The notes under the pieces were generated by a model. The model did not search any database. It saw only the letters and a program-made list of their open reading frames with translations, and was not told the DNA's origin. DNA of 64,000 bases from Aquiflexum gelatinilyticum (GTDB lineage: Bacteria > Bacteroidota > Bacteroidia > Cytophagales > Cyclobacteriaceae), in assembly GCF_024741135.1 (NCBI RefSeq), contig NZ_JANSUY010000005.1:62001-126000 (forward strand), written 5' to 3'. The position numbers and the translations under genes were made by a program. Positions 43,897-53,387 of the stretch are shown here, piece by piece. Numbering within the stretch: the first letter of the stretch is position 1; every line of letters starts with the position of its first letter.

Positions 43897-46293
43897 CTAC
43901 TCGTCCTTAAGCGTCGTTGCCGGATTTTGTCTGTTGACTTTGACAGTGCGGTACCCGATAGTCAAAAGAGAAATCGCAGCCACTATCAGGATCGCAACCA
44001 CATACACCATCGGGGAGACAGTGGTTTTGTAGGCAAATCCTTCGAGCCATTGCTTCGAAAACCAGATTCCGAATGCTGTCGCCAACACAGCCGATATTCC
44101 CAATAACACAAAGAAATCAGCGGAAAGCACTTTCAGGACATCGACCTGTGTGGCTCCGAGGACTTTGCGGATGCTGATTTCCCGGGTTCTTCTTAAGGCC
44201 ACATAAGAAACCAACCCAAACAAACCCATGCAGGCGATGAAGATCGCGATCCCTGCAAAAAGGCTGAATACAGAACCTATTTTCTCTTCTGTTTGGTACA
44301 TGCGGGCATATTCCTGGTCGACAAATTTGTAATTGAAAGGCCTGTCAGGGGCAAGGCTTTTCCAAATTCCTTCCATTTTGGCTAAGTGCTCTGCCGGATT
44401 TCCTTTCGGCAGTTTTGCCAGAATGACATTGGCCTGCTCAGGGTCAACCATGATAGCCAACGGACCAACCTGATGATGCAGTGAATTGAAGTAAAAGTCT
44501 CCCACAACAGCTTTGACATAAGTCGGCGAACCGAAGTTCAGCTTTTTGCCTACAGCTTCTTCATTGGTCCAACCCAATTCTTTCACAGCAGCTTCATTGA
44601 GCATGACTGCATGTTCGATTTCTTGCTTATAGGCAACCGTTCTCGTGATTTCTTCAGCAGCAAAATCCTCTCCAGCGACTATTTTCAACCCCAAAGTCTT
44701 GACCAGATCCGGATCTACCGAATAGCCGGTGATCATCATTTCTTTGTCCGTATCCAATCCCGGGAAAATCTTGTAGCCGGCTTTGATATAAATCGGCATG
44801 TCTGCAGCCAAAGTGACCGATTGGGCAGCACCCGTCCGCAGGAGCTCATTCTTAAGACTTCCTACGGATTTTCTCATGTTGTAATGATAGCTTAGGGCGA
44901 CTACTTCTTCCCTGTCATAGCCGAGGTTGACGGATTGCATATATTCCAGCTGACGTTGTACGATCAGAGTCGCTACCAACAAACCTATAGAAACAAAAAA
45001 CTGAAATACGACCAGACCTTTGCGAAGCCAAGCTCCCCCTCCTATTTTGACGTTTTTGCCCAAAGCTTTCAAAGGTTCCATGCCTGACAGAATTAAGGCA
45101 GGATATACTCCCGAAAGAAAAGCGATCAACAGCAACAAGCCCAAAATCACGGCAAGGCCAGAAGGTGTCAGCAGCAATCCCAACTGCAAGGGTACTCCGG
45201 ATATATCTCCGAATGCATCCACCATAAAATAAAGGGCCAATAGACTGAATACAAGGGCGGAAAAAGTCAGGATAAATGATTCGGAGATAAACTGTCCAAA
45301 AAGCTGCATCCTGCCTGCTCCCATGACTTTACGCAAACCCACTTCCTTGTTCCGCTCTGTGGCTTCGGCAGTGGCAAGGTTGACATAATTGATGATTCCG
45401 ATAAATATCAAAAGCACTGCCACAATTCCAAAAATGTAGAGGTACTTGATGTCGGAAGTGGGTTTGATACTTTGGAGTTGATTTTCTCCCAAGTGGATGG
45501 AGGTGACAGGTTGTACCTGAAAGGAAGTCCTAAACCCGTAATTGTTCATGTCCTCTCCCATGTATTTTTCGACCATCTGATCCAGCTTGGAAGAAAAAGC
45601 AGCCATATCCGCATTCGGAATCAGCTTGGCATAAGAATAATAATTGGAAGGAGACCATTCGGGTTTGGTCCCGTGACGGTGGGTTTTGAAAGATGCTATG
45701 AAATCAAAATCAAGGTGGCTGTTGGAAGGAAAATCCTGCATCACTCCTGAGACAATGTATTCTCCTCCATCTATTTTGAGTGGTTTTCCGGTAGCAGCAT
45801 TCACTTTTCCAAAATACCTTTTGGCAGTGCTTTCTGTCAAAACAATCTGATTGGGTTCGGAAAGGACCAAGTCGGGATTTCCTTCCAAAACCTCAAAATC
45901 AAATACTTTGAAGAAGTTCTCATCTGCAAATGCAAAACGCGATTCCTCCTGATTTCCCTTACCTGCATCTACGACGACGGAAGAGAAAATACTGAGGTCA
46001 AAAACCAAAGTACCGATTTCTACTTCCGGAACTTCGGCCATCAAGGTGGGAACTAGCATCGAAGGAGTGGAAGAGACAAGTTGTCTTTCACCACCGGAAA
46101 CAAACTCCTGATTGAATTGGTAAATCCTGTCCGCATCGGTGTACATCCTGTCATAGCTCAATTCATGGTATATGTATAGCGAGATCGCCAAAAAACTGAC
46201 GATGGCAATGGTCAGACCAAGGATATTGATACCGGTGTAAAGCTTCCGCTTGGACAGGTTTCTGAAGGAGACTTTAAAGTAGTTTTTCCACAT
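43897..46293 (-). CDS. FtsX/MacB-like ABC-transporter permease
   Basis: 798 aa from MWKNYFKVSFRNLSKRKLYT; the 33 codons upstream are 7-bp repeat DNA. The layout is an N-terminal helix, a MacB-type periplasmic domain, three helices of an FtsX domain (about 280-430), then a second periplasmic domain and FtsX domain (helices near 680-785). RKVMGAGRMQLFGQFI and RKVLGATQVDVLKVL are the coupling segments that contact an ATPase. It probably pairs with the ATPase at 41816, but a + strand gene intervenes. Substrate may be lipoprotein, peptide or drug; role is inferred from family. Confidence 0.92.
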   Translation of the reverse strand: MWKNYFKVSFRNLSKRKLYTGINILGLTIAIVSFLAISLYIYHELSYDRMYTDADRIYQFNQEFVSGGERQLVSSTPSMLVPTLMAEVPEVEIGTLVFDLSIFSSVVVDAGKGNQEESRFAFADENFFKVFDFEVLEGNPDLVLSEPNQIVLTESTAKRYFGKVNAATGKPLKIDGGEYIVSGVMQDFPSNSHLDFDFIASFKTHRHGTKPEWSPSNYYSYAKLIPNADMAAFSSKLDQMVEKYMGEDMNNYGFRTSFQVQPVTSIHLGENQLQSIKPTSDIKYLYIFGIVAVLLIFIGIINYVNLATAEATERNKEVGLRKVMGAGRMQLFGQFISESFILTFSALVFSLLALYFMVDAFGDISGVPLQLGLLLTPSGLAVILGLLLLIAFLSGVYPALILSGMEPLKALGKNVKIGGGAWLRKGLVVFQFFVSIGLLVATLIVQRQLEYMQSVNLGYDREEVVALSYHYNMRKSVGSLKNELLRTGAAQSVTLAADMPIYIKAGYKIFPGLDTDKEMMITGYSVDPDLVKTLGLKIVAGEDFAAEEITRTVAYKQEIEHAVMLNEAAVKELGWTNEEAVGKKLNFGSPTYVKAVVGDFYFNSLHHQVGPLAIMVDPEQANVILAKLPKGNPAEHLAKMEGIWKSLAPDRPFNYKFVDQEYARMYQTEEKIGSVFSLFAGIAIFIACMGLFGLVSYVALRRTREISIRKVLGATQVDVLKVLSADFFVLLGISAVLATAFGIWFSKQWLEGFAYKTTVSPMVYVVAILIVAAISLLTIGYRTVKVNRQNPATTLKDE

Positions 46294-46300
46294 ATTATTT

Positions 46301-46391
46301 AGACGTGAGATGTGAGATTTGAGACGTAAGATACAAGAACCGAGAACCGAGAACCAAGAAGCGAGAAACAAGAAGCGAGAGCTGAGAAGCA
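46301..46391 (+). repeat. 7-bp tandem repeat before the FtsX start
   Basis: Thirteen consecutive heptamers of form AGANNNN (AGACGTG, AGATGTG, AGATTTG through AGAACCG twice and AGAAGCG twice). The array begins 8 bp upstream of the permease start codon. Confidence 0.9.
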
Positions 46392-46457
46392 AGACTTTGT
46401 CTTATCATCTAGAAAAAACGCTGAATGGTTGCCATAACATTCAATCATTGATTTGCC

Positions 46458-46485
46458 TCGTAAATCGTACTTCGTAAATCGTACT
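46458..46485 (+). repeat. 7-bp tandem repeat, TCGTAAA/TCGTACT
   Basis: Four units alternating TCGTAAA and TCGTACT, the reverse complement of the AGTACGA heptamer at 10378. Confidence 0.85.
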
Positions 46486-46629
46486 CCATATTTCCCTACT
46501 TCCATCCCTCTTAACCTCCTAACATCCTTCCCACTTCCATGCCAATGCAAAAACAGCCAAAACATTGAAAAATCACAGATTGAAGGTAAAAATCCATCAA
46601 ATCACGGACATTAATGTTCGCCTACGGTC

Positions 46630-46670
46630 AAAAAAAAAAGCAAGGCTAGGACAGGATCCTAACCTTGCTT
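46630..46670 (-). terminator. Terminator of a short minus-strand transcript
   Basis: A 14-bp stem with one mismatch (46638-46651 with 46657-46670), 5-nt loop, followed on the minus strand by ten T. It lies 44 bp after the stop of the 24-aa ORF. Confidence 0.8.
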
Positions 46671-46714
46671 TGTATCAATAAACTAAAATACCTCTATGGA
46701 AAGAACGTCGTGGT

Positions 46715-46789
46715 TTATGAGGCAGGAAACCTTGGTTCGGATGATGGCTTTTTAAAAGGCCAAGAATGAATAGTTGGTTTAGCTTTCAT
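46715..46789 (-). CDS. Candidate 24-aa Lys/Pro-rich small protein
   Basis: ATG to TAA. The peptide begins MKAKPTIHSWPFKKP and ends SEPRFPAS, rich in Pro, Lys and Ser. It has a promoter-like element upstream and a strong terminator just downstream, so it forms a complete small transcription unit. The same RNA could act as a leader or sRNA instead of a message. No homologue is recognised. Confidence 0.4.
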   Translation of the reverse strand: MKAKPTIHSWPFKKPSSEPRFPAS

Positions 46790-46820
46790 CAAAAAACAAT
46801 AAGTGTTTTAATAGTTGGCT

Positions 46821-46849
46821 TAAAGGTAATGTCCTAAAAACATGCCAAA
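46821..46849 (-). promoter_or_regulatory. Promoter-like element of the 24-aa unit
   Basis: On the minus strand TTTG (46846-46849), 17 bp, then TACCTTTA (46821-46828), one mismatch to TAnnTTTG. Transcription would start about 20-25 nt before the ATG. Confidence 0.4.
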
Positions 46850-47009
46850 CACCAATAGTGGGTAAATTTGGCTTTGGAGGCTGTTTTTGATTTCCCTCCA
46901 CATTAAATGTGAACAGTATTCGTCCAATAGCGGTCAAAACAATTGTTTCAGAAGGTAGTTTTTTTGGTATATTGTTTTGGCTTCCAAAGTTTACCTGTTC
47001 AAGTCTATT

Positions 47010-47723
47010 ATGAAAAAGCTATTCCTTTCCTTCATTTTTCTGTTTTCAATGTCTTTCCTTTTTGGCCAAAGCCAAACCAAGACTGATGAAATCTACACCT
47101 ATAAAACTCCTGACCGGGACGGGACAGGTAAAGTATACATGGGAAGGGAGATCTCCCAGGTGATGAACTTTATGGGAATGAGTTGGTTGGAACGATCTAC
47201 CCGTCCGCAGGAAGAAAACACCGAATTGGCGATCAAAAACCTTCCCATAGATAAAAAGAGCGTGGTAGCAGATATCGGAGCAGGATCGGGATATTACACA
47301 TTCCGGATTGCCAAGAAAGTACCAGAAGGCAAAGTGTATGCCGTCGAAATCCAGGATCCTGCGATCAAATACTTGGAGGATCGCAGCAAAGAACTCGGCT
47401 TCGACAATGTGGTGACGATCAAAGGAACAGAGAAATCACCCATGCTTCCAGAAAATTCCATTGACCTTGCCATTATGGTAGACGTGTACCATGAGTTGGA
47501 GTATCCACATGAGGTACTGCAGAACATCAAAAAATCCCTCAAACCGGAGGGCAAACTCCTCCTGATAGAATACCGTGGAGAAGATCCCAAAGTCGCCATT
47601 AAAAGACTTCACAAAATGACCGTTGAACAAGTCACCAAAGAACTATCAGCAAATGGTTTCACTCTAGTCCAAAACGGTCAGTTTATGAAAATACAGCACT
47701 TTTTGGTTTTTGAGAAAGAATGA
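47010..47723 (+). CDS. Class I SAM-dependent methyltransferase with signal peptide
   Basis: 237 aa from MKKLFLSFIFLFSMSFLFGQ, a clean Sec signal. An ATG 33 bp upstream would hide it. The mature domain has the motif I VVADIGAGSGYYTFRIAKK, then VYAVEIQDP (acidic end of strand 2), IDLAIMVDVYHELEYPHEV (motif IV/post region) and GKLLLIEYRGED. SAM is not expected in the periplasm, so the location or cofactor is puzzling. No partner gene is adjacent. Similar exported methyltransferases occur in this phylum. Confidence 0.85.
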   Translation: MKKLFLSFIFLFSMSFLFGQSQTKTDEIYTYKTPDRDGTGKVYMGREISQVMNFMGMSWLERSTRPQEENTELAIKNLPIDKKSVVADIGAGSGYYTFRIAKKVPEGKVYAVEIQDPAIKYLEDRSKELGFDNVVTIKGTEKSPMLPENSIDLAIMVDVYHELEYPHEVLQNIKKSLKPEGKLLLIEYRGEDPKVAIKRLHKMTVEQVTKELSANGFTLVQNGQFMKIQHFLVFEKE

Positions 47724-47739
47724 GGTTTTCAGGTTAAGG

Positions 47740-48170
47740 GGTTATCTGGTTAATTGGTTATTTGGTTAACTGGTTGTAATTGTTCTAGTGGTTGTAGTTG
47801 TTGTTTGCTTCGCTTTGTCTAGTTGTTATTGTTGTCAGGTTTCGTAACCCTGAGGAACGAAGGGTCTCTTTTTAAAGAGTTTTAATTGTTGTAATGGTTG
47901 TATTTGTTTTAGTTGTTGTCTGCTGCGCGCCTGCCTACGGTAGGTAGGTTGTCAGGTTGTCGGGCTGAGGAATCCGTTATTCTGAACCGGAGCTTGTGAC
48001 GGTAAGGAATCTCTTTGATTGGTGAGACACTTCGCTTCACTTAGAAATTCCAAATTTCTTTTGTCGCGTTTCTTGCTTCTTGCCACTTGACTCTCATTAT
48101 TAATTTATCATTCTAAATTCAAATTTTCCCTTGTTCCTGCCTCTTGGATTTTTTTGATTATCTGTTAGGC
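47740..48170 (+). repeat. Composite repeat module A
   Basis: Four 8-bp units (GGTTATCT type, 47740-47771), four 9-bp units of GTTGTAATT type (47773-47808), another 9-bp set at 47888-47923, a CCTGCCTACGGTAGG-type palindrome near 47930, then a hairpin-forming repeat from 47976 (TTCTGAACCGGAGC..., AAGGAATCTC..., GAGACACTTCGCTTCAC). The part from about 47966 to 48160 is repeated at 55746-55940. Confidence 0.8.
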
Positions 48171-48219
48171 GCTGTCGTAATTGCCTTGTTTACTCCAAAG
48201 CATTTTACCAAAAAAATAT

Positions 48220-48269
48220 AAACCCGGGCAAACCCAACCTTATTTCAATGGTCAGATTTACCCGGGTTT
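48220..48269. terminator. Long-loop terminator downstream of the 1470-aa gene
   Basis: AAACCCGGG pairs with CCCGGGTTT across a 32-nt loop, with a T run on the + strand and a T-rich tract on the minus strand. A near-copy lies at 56000-56049 downstream of the 1530-aa gene. Confidence 0.65.
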
Positions 48270-48317
48270 TTTGTTCAATCTATTTTTAACTTCACCGGCT
48301 TTTACCGTAGCTCAATT

Positions 48318-51300
48318 TCACTCAAATATCAGCTGTACACGTTGCAGAGACGGGTATTTGTCATAATCTAGGATCAGGATATACATCCCTGCCTGTGTGA
48401 CGTTGCCTGAGAAGTCCAATCGGATTGCTTTACCTTCCCCTATCTCGGCTTCCCCTTCGGACAGTTTCGAGCCGGTGATGCTGAATAGGATGTACTTCAC
48501 TTTTCCTTCCCTGAACCTGCTGTCCATGATACTCACCCTTCCGTCCTGTACCGGATTAGGGAAGGCTTTCAGCGTATAGGCACCCTGGATTTCAATTGCA
48601 GGTTTTTCATCTTCCATGACACCGTTTTCAGGTTTGTCGGTTTCGGTTTCAGTCCTGAAGGCATTGCTGACTATGGTAAAGGTAATCGTCTTCTCAGGTC
48701 CTGCTGTTCCTTTTCTTCCACTCTCGGAATATGCCATTGCTGTCAGGGTATAGCTTCCCGGTAATAATGACTTACCTGAATAGTTGCCATTTTTGTCGCC
48801 AAAGAGCGCATAGGGTGCCACATTCTCAGTAGTAGTTCGGCTCACAGGTCCTGAAAGTTTGATATACACACTGCCCACTATCGATGGATTGGTATTTGCA
48901 CGCACGTTAAGCTTCAGGCCGTTGATCTGGCTCTGGTTGATCACCATGCCATTGCTCAGCTCAAACATATCAACATCTGTGTCGGAATTGATCAATGTGA
49001 AAGATACAATGCTGAGGTTGGGAACAGCCACGACCGTGATGGTTGCGGAGGCCGTCAGTCCACCATCTAAAGAAGTCGCGGTGATGAACGCCTGACCTGG
49101 AGTATTTCCTGTCACCAATCCGTCTGAATCGACGGATGCAATGCCGGAATCGGAAGATCCCCAGGTTACTGCCTTGTTGCTTGCATTGGAAGGCTGTATG
49201 GTGGCTGTCAGCTGGACTGTCGAACCTGTCGCTATTTCTGCTGTGGCAGGGTCTACACTGATCCCGCTGACTGGAACTGACGGACGGACTATACTGAAAT
49301 TGACTGTCAGTGCATCGCCTTCTTCGCCACTCCTTCCGCTAAGGGTATATGGAACGGCTGACATGGTATAATTCCCGTTGGGAAGTGACCTGCCGCTGTA
49401 ATTCCCGTTGCTGTCACCGAAGAGCGCATATGGTGCCAAGTTTTCAGTCTTTGTGGAACCCACAGGTCCTGTTATCCTCATGAATACACTGCCCACCACT
49501 GATGGATTGGTTTCCGCACGGATGTTGAGCTGCATCCCCTTTACGAGGTCTGAATCTATCTCCATGCCTTCCGTGATCTCAAAGAGATCTTCGTCGGTCT
49601 GTGAGTTCACCAATACAAATCGGGTCACCTTTTGCTTATCCTCCACAACAATTACTTTTTGTTGGATCTCCACTGCTTCATTTCCTGCTTCATCCTTCGC
49701 TGACCATGTGATGATGGTCTCGCCCAAAGGATATGGATCTGTCAACTGCATGCCGTCATTCCTTTCTCCCGTGACGGTGGCAGAACAGTTATCAGATACC
49801 GGAGGCTCGGAAACAGAAACACTCGTGACTGTCTGACCTGATGGAACGGTTACGTTGATATCAGAAACTGACCCAAACTCCGGCAATTCGTTGTCGACCA
49901 CTGTCACATCAAAACTACATGTGGCCTGATTGCCTGCTGCGTCTGTGGCGGTATAAGTAACTCGGGTAGTTCCCACAGGGAAGAAATCACCCGGCTCAAA
50001 GTTGCTGACGAAGTCTACAAAACCGCTGTTGTCCGTAGCCGTCGGTTCAGTCAATCTGAATATAGCACCGCACTCACCTTCATCGTTTGACACAAAGTAA
50101 TCCGGAGGACAGTTGCTGATCACAGGATCCTCAATGTCAGGATCAGCGGTGACGGTTACGTCAAAACTGCATTCCGCTGAATTGCCTGCCTCATCTGTTG
50201 CTACATAGGTAACAGTTGTAGTACCCAATGGGAATACCGAACCACTGGCCAAACCAGATGTCAATACTATGGCAGGCACTGAACAGTTATCGGAAGCTAC
50301 AGCCGGTAGGAAATTGATTATTTTCCCCGTTTCACCAAAAGCAACTGTCTCGTTGATGTCGCCGGAACAGAACTCAAAGGACGGCGGAATATTGTCTCTC
50401 ACAACGATCCTTTGACTCACACTGCTTGAATTTCCATCCTCATCAACAAAAGTCCATGTCCTAACCTCTACAAAATCACTTGGGGAAGCTCCCGGGGTTA
50501 TTGTTACTGTAGGGCTTACTGTAATCGGTCCTGAACAGTTATCAATTGCAGTGAGATCCACCACTGGCGGAACTTCACTTCCACATTGCAGATTCAAGTC
50601 CGCAGGGGCTACAGGTGGGACAGGAGCAATATCATCTTTTACTATGATTGTCTGGCTTATGCTGCTTGAATTTCCTGAAGCATCGGTAAAAGTCCAGGTA
50701 TAGATTAATTCAAAATCATTTGGTGAAGCACCAGGTTTCACTTGTATTGATGGGCTTACTGTTATCTCTCCATCACAATTGTCTATCGCAGTTAACTCAA
50801 TAGATCCGGGGATATTACTTCCACATTTCAGATTCAAATCTTCAGGTGCAATTGGTGGTACCGGAGCGGTATCATCTTTTACATTTATTATTTGAACCAC
50901 AAATACTGAGTTTCCTGAAGCATCAATAAATGCCCATTCGTATTTAATGGCAACACTTGTTGGTCCTGTTGATTGCTCGGTAACTGTTGGCATTACCTTA
51001 ATCTCACCGCTACAATTGTCTATGGCTGTCAACTCATAAGGAGCAGGGACATCACCGGCACACTGAAGATTCAAATCTTCAGGTGAAATAGGTGGCACAG
51101 GCGGGGTAGTGTCATTTACTTTTACTGTAAAGCTACAGGTAGCCTGATTGCCTGCTTCATCGGTAGCGGTGTAGGTTACTTCTGTTGTGCCCACAGGGAA
51201 TACCGCACCCGATTCAAAGTTGCTAACAAAGTTTACTGCACCGCTGTTGTCTGTCGCTGTCGGAGGAGTCCAACTGACTGCGGCACCGCATTGACCCGCA

Positions 51301-52730
51301 TCGTTGGATACAATGATGTCTGTCGGACAGTTTTCGATGACCGGGTTTATGACATCTAAATCTATACAGAATTCGAAATTATCAATGTTTATATATTGGA
51401 AGGCTGATCCCAAAGAAATCTCCAATTGATCGATGAGGATTTTGGAATTATCTGCTCCTCCTTCTGTGCTTAAATCAAAAATGTAATATCCGCTATTTGC
51501 ACTAAAGTCTGTCGGGAATCCGGATGTTTTTGTGATGGAATAAACCTGGGAACCATCCTTCTTGCCAACAACAGTTATACTACCATCATTCGTAGGGAAA
51601 TTACCGGCATCGTCTGATGAAAGGAAAACCGCAAATTTCTTTAAACCGATATCTTTGGTTAGAGAATTGATAATATATGGTCCGGATCCCGTATTGAGCA
51701 ATACATACCGAGAGCCATTGATTCCAATTGAAGGTGTTTGTGTATGGACCTCCAAATTTCCCGTAATAGAAAAATCATTACCCCCATAGGAAAAGGTCTT
51801 ACTGCCATCCGTCTCATCTTCAAAGTCCTCGACCAGACATGGGCTAATGTTATGTAGTTGCCCAGCAGTGAAGGCAGCTGTGCCGCTTACATTGTTTTCA
51901 TTGGCGATGTCGGTACCTGCCTTGATATCTAACCTGATGGTACCTTCTCCAGATAATCCCGTAACAAGAACCGAATAAGTGGCATTTGATCCTGTAACCG
52001 AAGCTATTGTTCCATTTGCAGAGCCTGTCTTGGTCAACTCAAAATCGTCTAAGCTTACATTTTGTGCGATTTTCGAAAATTCAACATTGTAAGTAACGGA
52101 TGTGGCTGTACTAAGGGGAGCACCGATCAGGTTAATCGCCAAAACTGCCGGAGCAGTATTGTCACCATCAACAAATGGATCATTGTAGGTGACTTCATCT
52201 AAAATCAAAAAAAGATCTACCCCTTCTATTAAAACATAGTCCACATCAAAAAAATCAGGGTCAGTGGCAAAAGATTTAAGACCTGAAGTCCCACTATCAA
52301 AATTGATAGTTTTTGTACCTCCTACCTGTGCACCCCCCTTAAATGCTTTGATTGTTCCCGAATCAGATGTTCCCAAAGCATTTGAAATATCCCGATCCTG
52401 AAGCCAAATACTCAAAAACTGAAAAGAGGCATCGTCTGCCCGGGATATTTTCCAACCAATTATGCCTCCTATTTCCTGGTTACTGTCATCTAATCCCGGA
52501 CCACCGTTTTTCCCTTCATTTATATCTATTCCTACGCAGACTGTGCAAGTAGCCGAAGCACCTTTGATTGCCTCAAACCTCAATTCTCCCTCCACATGCG
52601 GATTAGAAAGCCCTTGGTTTTCGATGTAGCTGTCAAAGTTTACAGTGGTTTGTTGTCCGAAACCTTGCTGGGACCAAGCAAACCATATGGAGATGAATAA
52701 AAATATTTGTCTTTGGTACGAAAGTTTCAT
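48318..52730 (-). CDS. Giant T9SS-secreted HYR/Ig-repeat surface protein (1470 aa)
   Basis: 1470 aa. A signal peptide ends near QGFGQ (residue 25). An N-terminal beta region of about 450 residues includes a CTVCVGID-type segment. HYR modules follow (VIENCPTDIIVSND, VGTTEVTYTATDEAGN and repeats), then three copies of a DLNLQCG / LTAIDNCDG module. Further on are a BIG2-like Ig domain ([15 protein letters not shown]), two copies of a domain containing [17 protein letters not shown], and a C-terminal T9SS type A sorting domain beginning [13 protein letters not shown]. It is exported by T9SS and surface-anchored or released. A role in adhesion is inference. It is last in the collar-protein gene cluster. 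Confidence 0.92.
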   Translation of the reverse strand: MKLSYQRQIFLFISIWFAWSQQGFGQQTTVNFDSYIENQGLSNPHVEGELRFEAIKGASATCTVCVGIDINEGKNGGPGLDDSNQEIGGIIGWKISRADDASFQFLSIWLQDRDISNALGTSDSGTIKAFKGGAQVGGTKTINFDSGTSGLKSFATDPDFFDVDYVLIEGVDLFLILDEVTYNDPFVDGDNTAPAVLAINLIGAPLSTATSVTYNVEFSKIAQNVSLDDFELTKTGSANGTIASVTGSNATYSVLVTGLSGEGTIRLDIKAGTDIANENNVSGTAAFTAGQLHNISPCLVEDFEDETDGSKTFSYGGNDFSITGNLEVHTQTPSIGINGSRYVLLNTGSGPYIINSLTKDIGLKKFAVFLSSDDAGNFPTNDGSITVVGKKDGSQVYSITKTSGFPTDFSANSGYYIFDLSTEGGADNSKILIDQLEISLGSAFQYINIDNFEFCIDLDVINPVIENCPTDIIVSNDAGQCGAAVSWTPPTATDNSGAVNFVSNFESGAVFPVGTTEVTYTATDEAGNQATCSFTVKVNDTTPPVPPISPEDLNLQCAGDVPAPYELTAIDNCSGEIKVMPTVTEQSTGPTSVAIKYEWAFIDASGNSVFVVQIINVKDDTAPVPPIAPEDLNLKCGSNIPGSIELTAIDNCDGEITVSPSIQVKPGASPNDFELIYTWTFTDASGNSSSISQTIIVKDDIAPVPPVAPADLNLQCGSEVPPVVDLTAIDNCSGPITVSPTVTITPGASPSDFVEVRTWTFVDEDGNSSSVSQRIVVRDNIPPSFEFCSGDINETVAFGETGKIINFLPAVASDNCSVPAIVLTSGLASGSVFPLGTTTVTYVATDEAGNSAECSFDVTVTADPDIEDPVISNCPPDYFVSNDEGECGAIFRLTEPTATDNSGFVDFVSNFEPGDFFPVGTTRVTYTATDAAGNQATCSFDVTVVDNELPEFGSVSDINVTVPSGQTVTSVSVSEPPVSDNCSATVTGERNDGMQLTDPYPLGETIITWSAKDEAGNEAVEIQQKVIVVEDKQKVTRFVLVNSQTDEDLFEITEGMEIDSDLVKGMQLNIRAETNPSVVGSVFMRITGPVGSTKTENLAPYALFGDSNGNYSGRSLPNGNYTMSAVPYTLSGRSGEEGDALTVNFSIVRPSVPVSGISVDPATAEIATGSTVQLTATIQPSNASNKAVTWGSSDSGIASVDSDGLVTGNTPGQAFITATSLDGGLTASATITVVAVPNLSIVSFTLINSDTDVDMFELSNGMVINQSQINGLKLNVRANTNPSIVGSVYIKLSGPVSRTTTENVAPYALFGDKNGNYSGKSLLPGSYTLTAMAYSESGRKGTAGPEKTITFTIVSNAFRTETETDKPENGVMEDEKPAIEIQGAYTLKAFPNPVQDGRVSIMDSRFREGKVKYILFSITGSKLSEGEAEIGEGKAIRLDFSGNVTQAGMYILILDYDKYPSLQRVQLIFE

Positions 52731-52778
52731 GGTAGTCAGGTTAAAATGAAGAAATAAAAATTAATACAATTTCACGCC

Positions 52779-53321
52779 TTACGGCCTCGAAGGGAAAATA
52801 CCTTGGAGTGCAATAATATAATTTACTGCCAAATAGGGAGGCATATTATTAAAGGGTTGTCCCCCGCCTGTATTCCCGACCGTGCTTGGCGCCATTGCCG
52901 CATTTGCACCTGAAGCATAGGTGTTGACGCCAATGGGATCTGCACCCCGCTCAGGTATCAAATTGGCTATGGCAGGAAAGGCATTGCTAGGATTTGATTG
53001 GGTACCTGCTGCTGATGAAGCAAGAATAGGATGGTTATGGGGAGGAAGGTTATTTACGGATAAAAAGGTTGTAGGTGTCCCCGCTCTTTCACCCTGACTA
53101 TAATTGGGCAAACCCGGTCCCTGACCCGGATGGATTAGCAAACGTCCCCTAAGATCGGGCAGCGCAAAGGTTGTGCGACCATCTCCCCCATAGGTGGTGC
53201 CAAGCAATGCAAATAAAGCAGTATTCGATGAAATTGATAGGATTGAACCATTGCATAATGCCCATCCTCGCGGGGCAAAATTGAAGGCTACCATTATGAT
53301 TTGTCCGAGAAATGGTGTCAT
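52779..53321 (-). CDS. Tail-collar-domain protein, copy 3 (MdpB/tail fibre-like)
   Basis: 180 aa without signal peptide. The N terminus (MTPFLGQIIMVAFNFAPRGW followed by ALCNG) and ALLGTTYGGDGRTTFALPDL then RGRLLIHPGQGPGL are the phage tail collar signature, also seen in bacterial microcystin-dependent-protein relatives. NLPPHNHPI and the C-terminal NMPPYLAVNYIIALQGIFP are conserved with the other two copies. In phages the domain sits in tail fibres, but no other phage gene is present. The start of the giant gene lies 48 bp downstream. Export route is unknown. Confidence 0.9.
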   Translation of the reverse strand: MTPFLGQIIMVAFNFAPRGWALCNGSILSISSNTALFALLGTTYGGDGRTTFALPDLRGRLLIHPGQGPGLPNYSQGERAGTPTTFLSVNNLPPHNHPILASSAAGTQSNPSNAFPAIANLIPERGADPIGVNTYASGANAAMAPSTVGNTGGGQPFNNMPPYLAVNYIIALQGIFPSRP

Positions 53322-53387
53322 TTTATTTTTGTTTAAATTTTTAACAGAGAGATAAAAAAAGAGAGATTTTTATGTTTTTTCCTGATA

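Noticed and set aside
46294-46392. N-terminal extension of the FtsX permease by 33 residues
   Set aside because: The extension is translated heptamer DNA (SRFLFLASWFSVLG). The family starts at MWKNYF.
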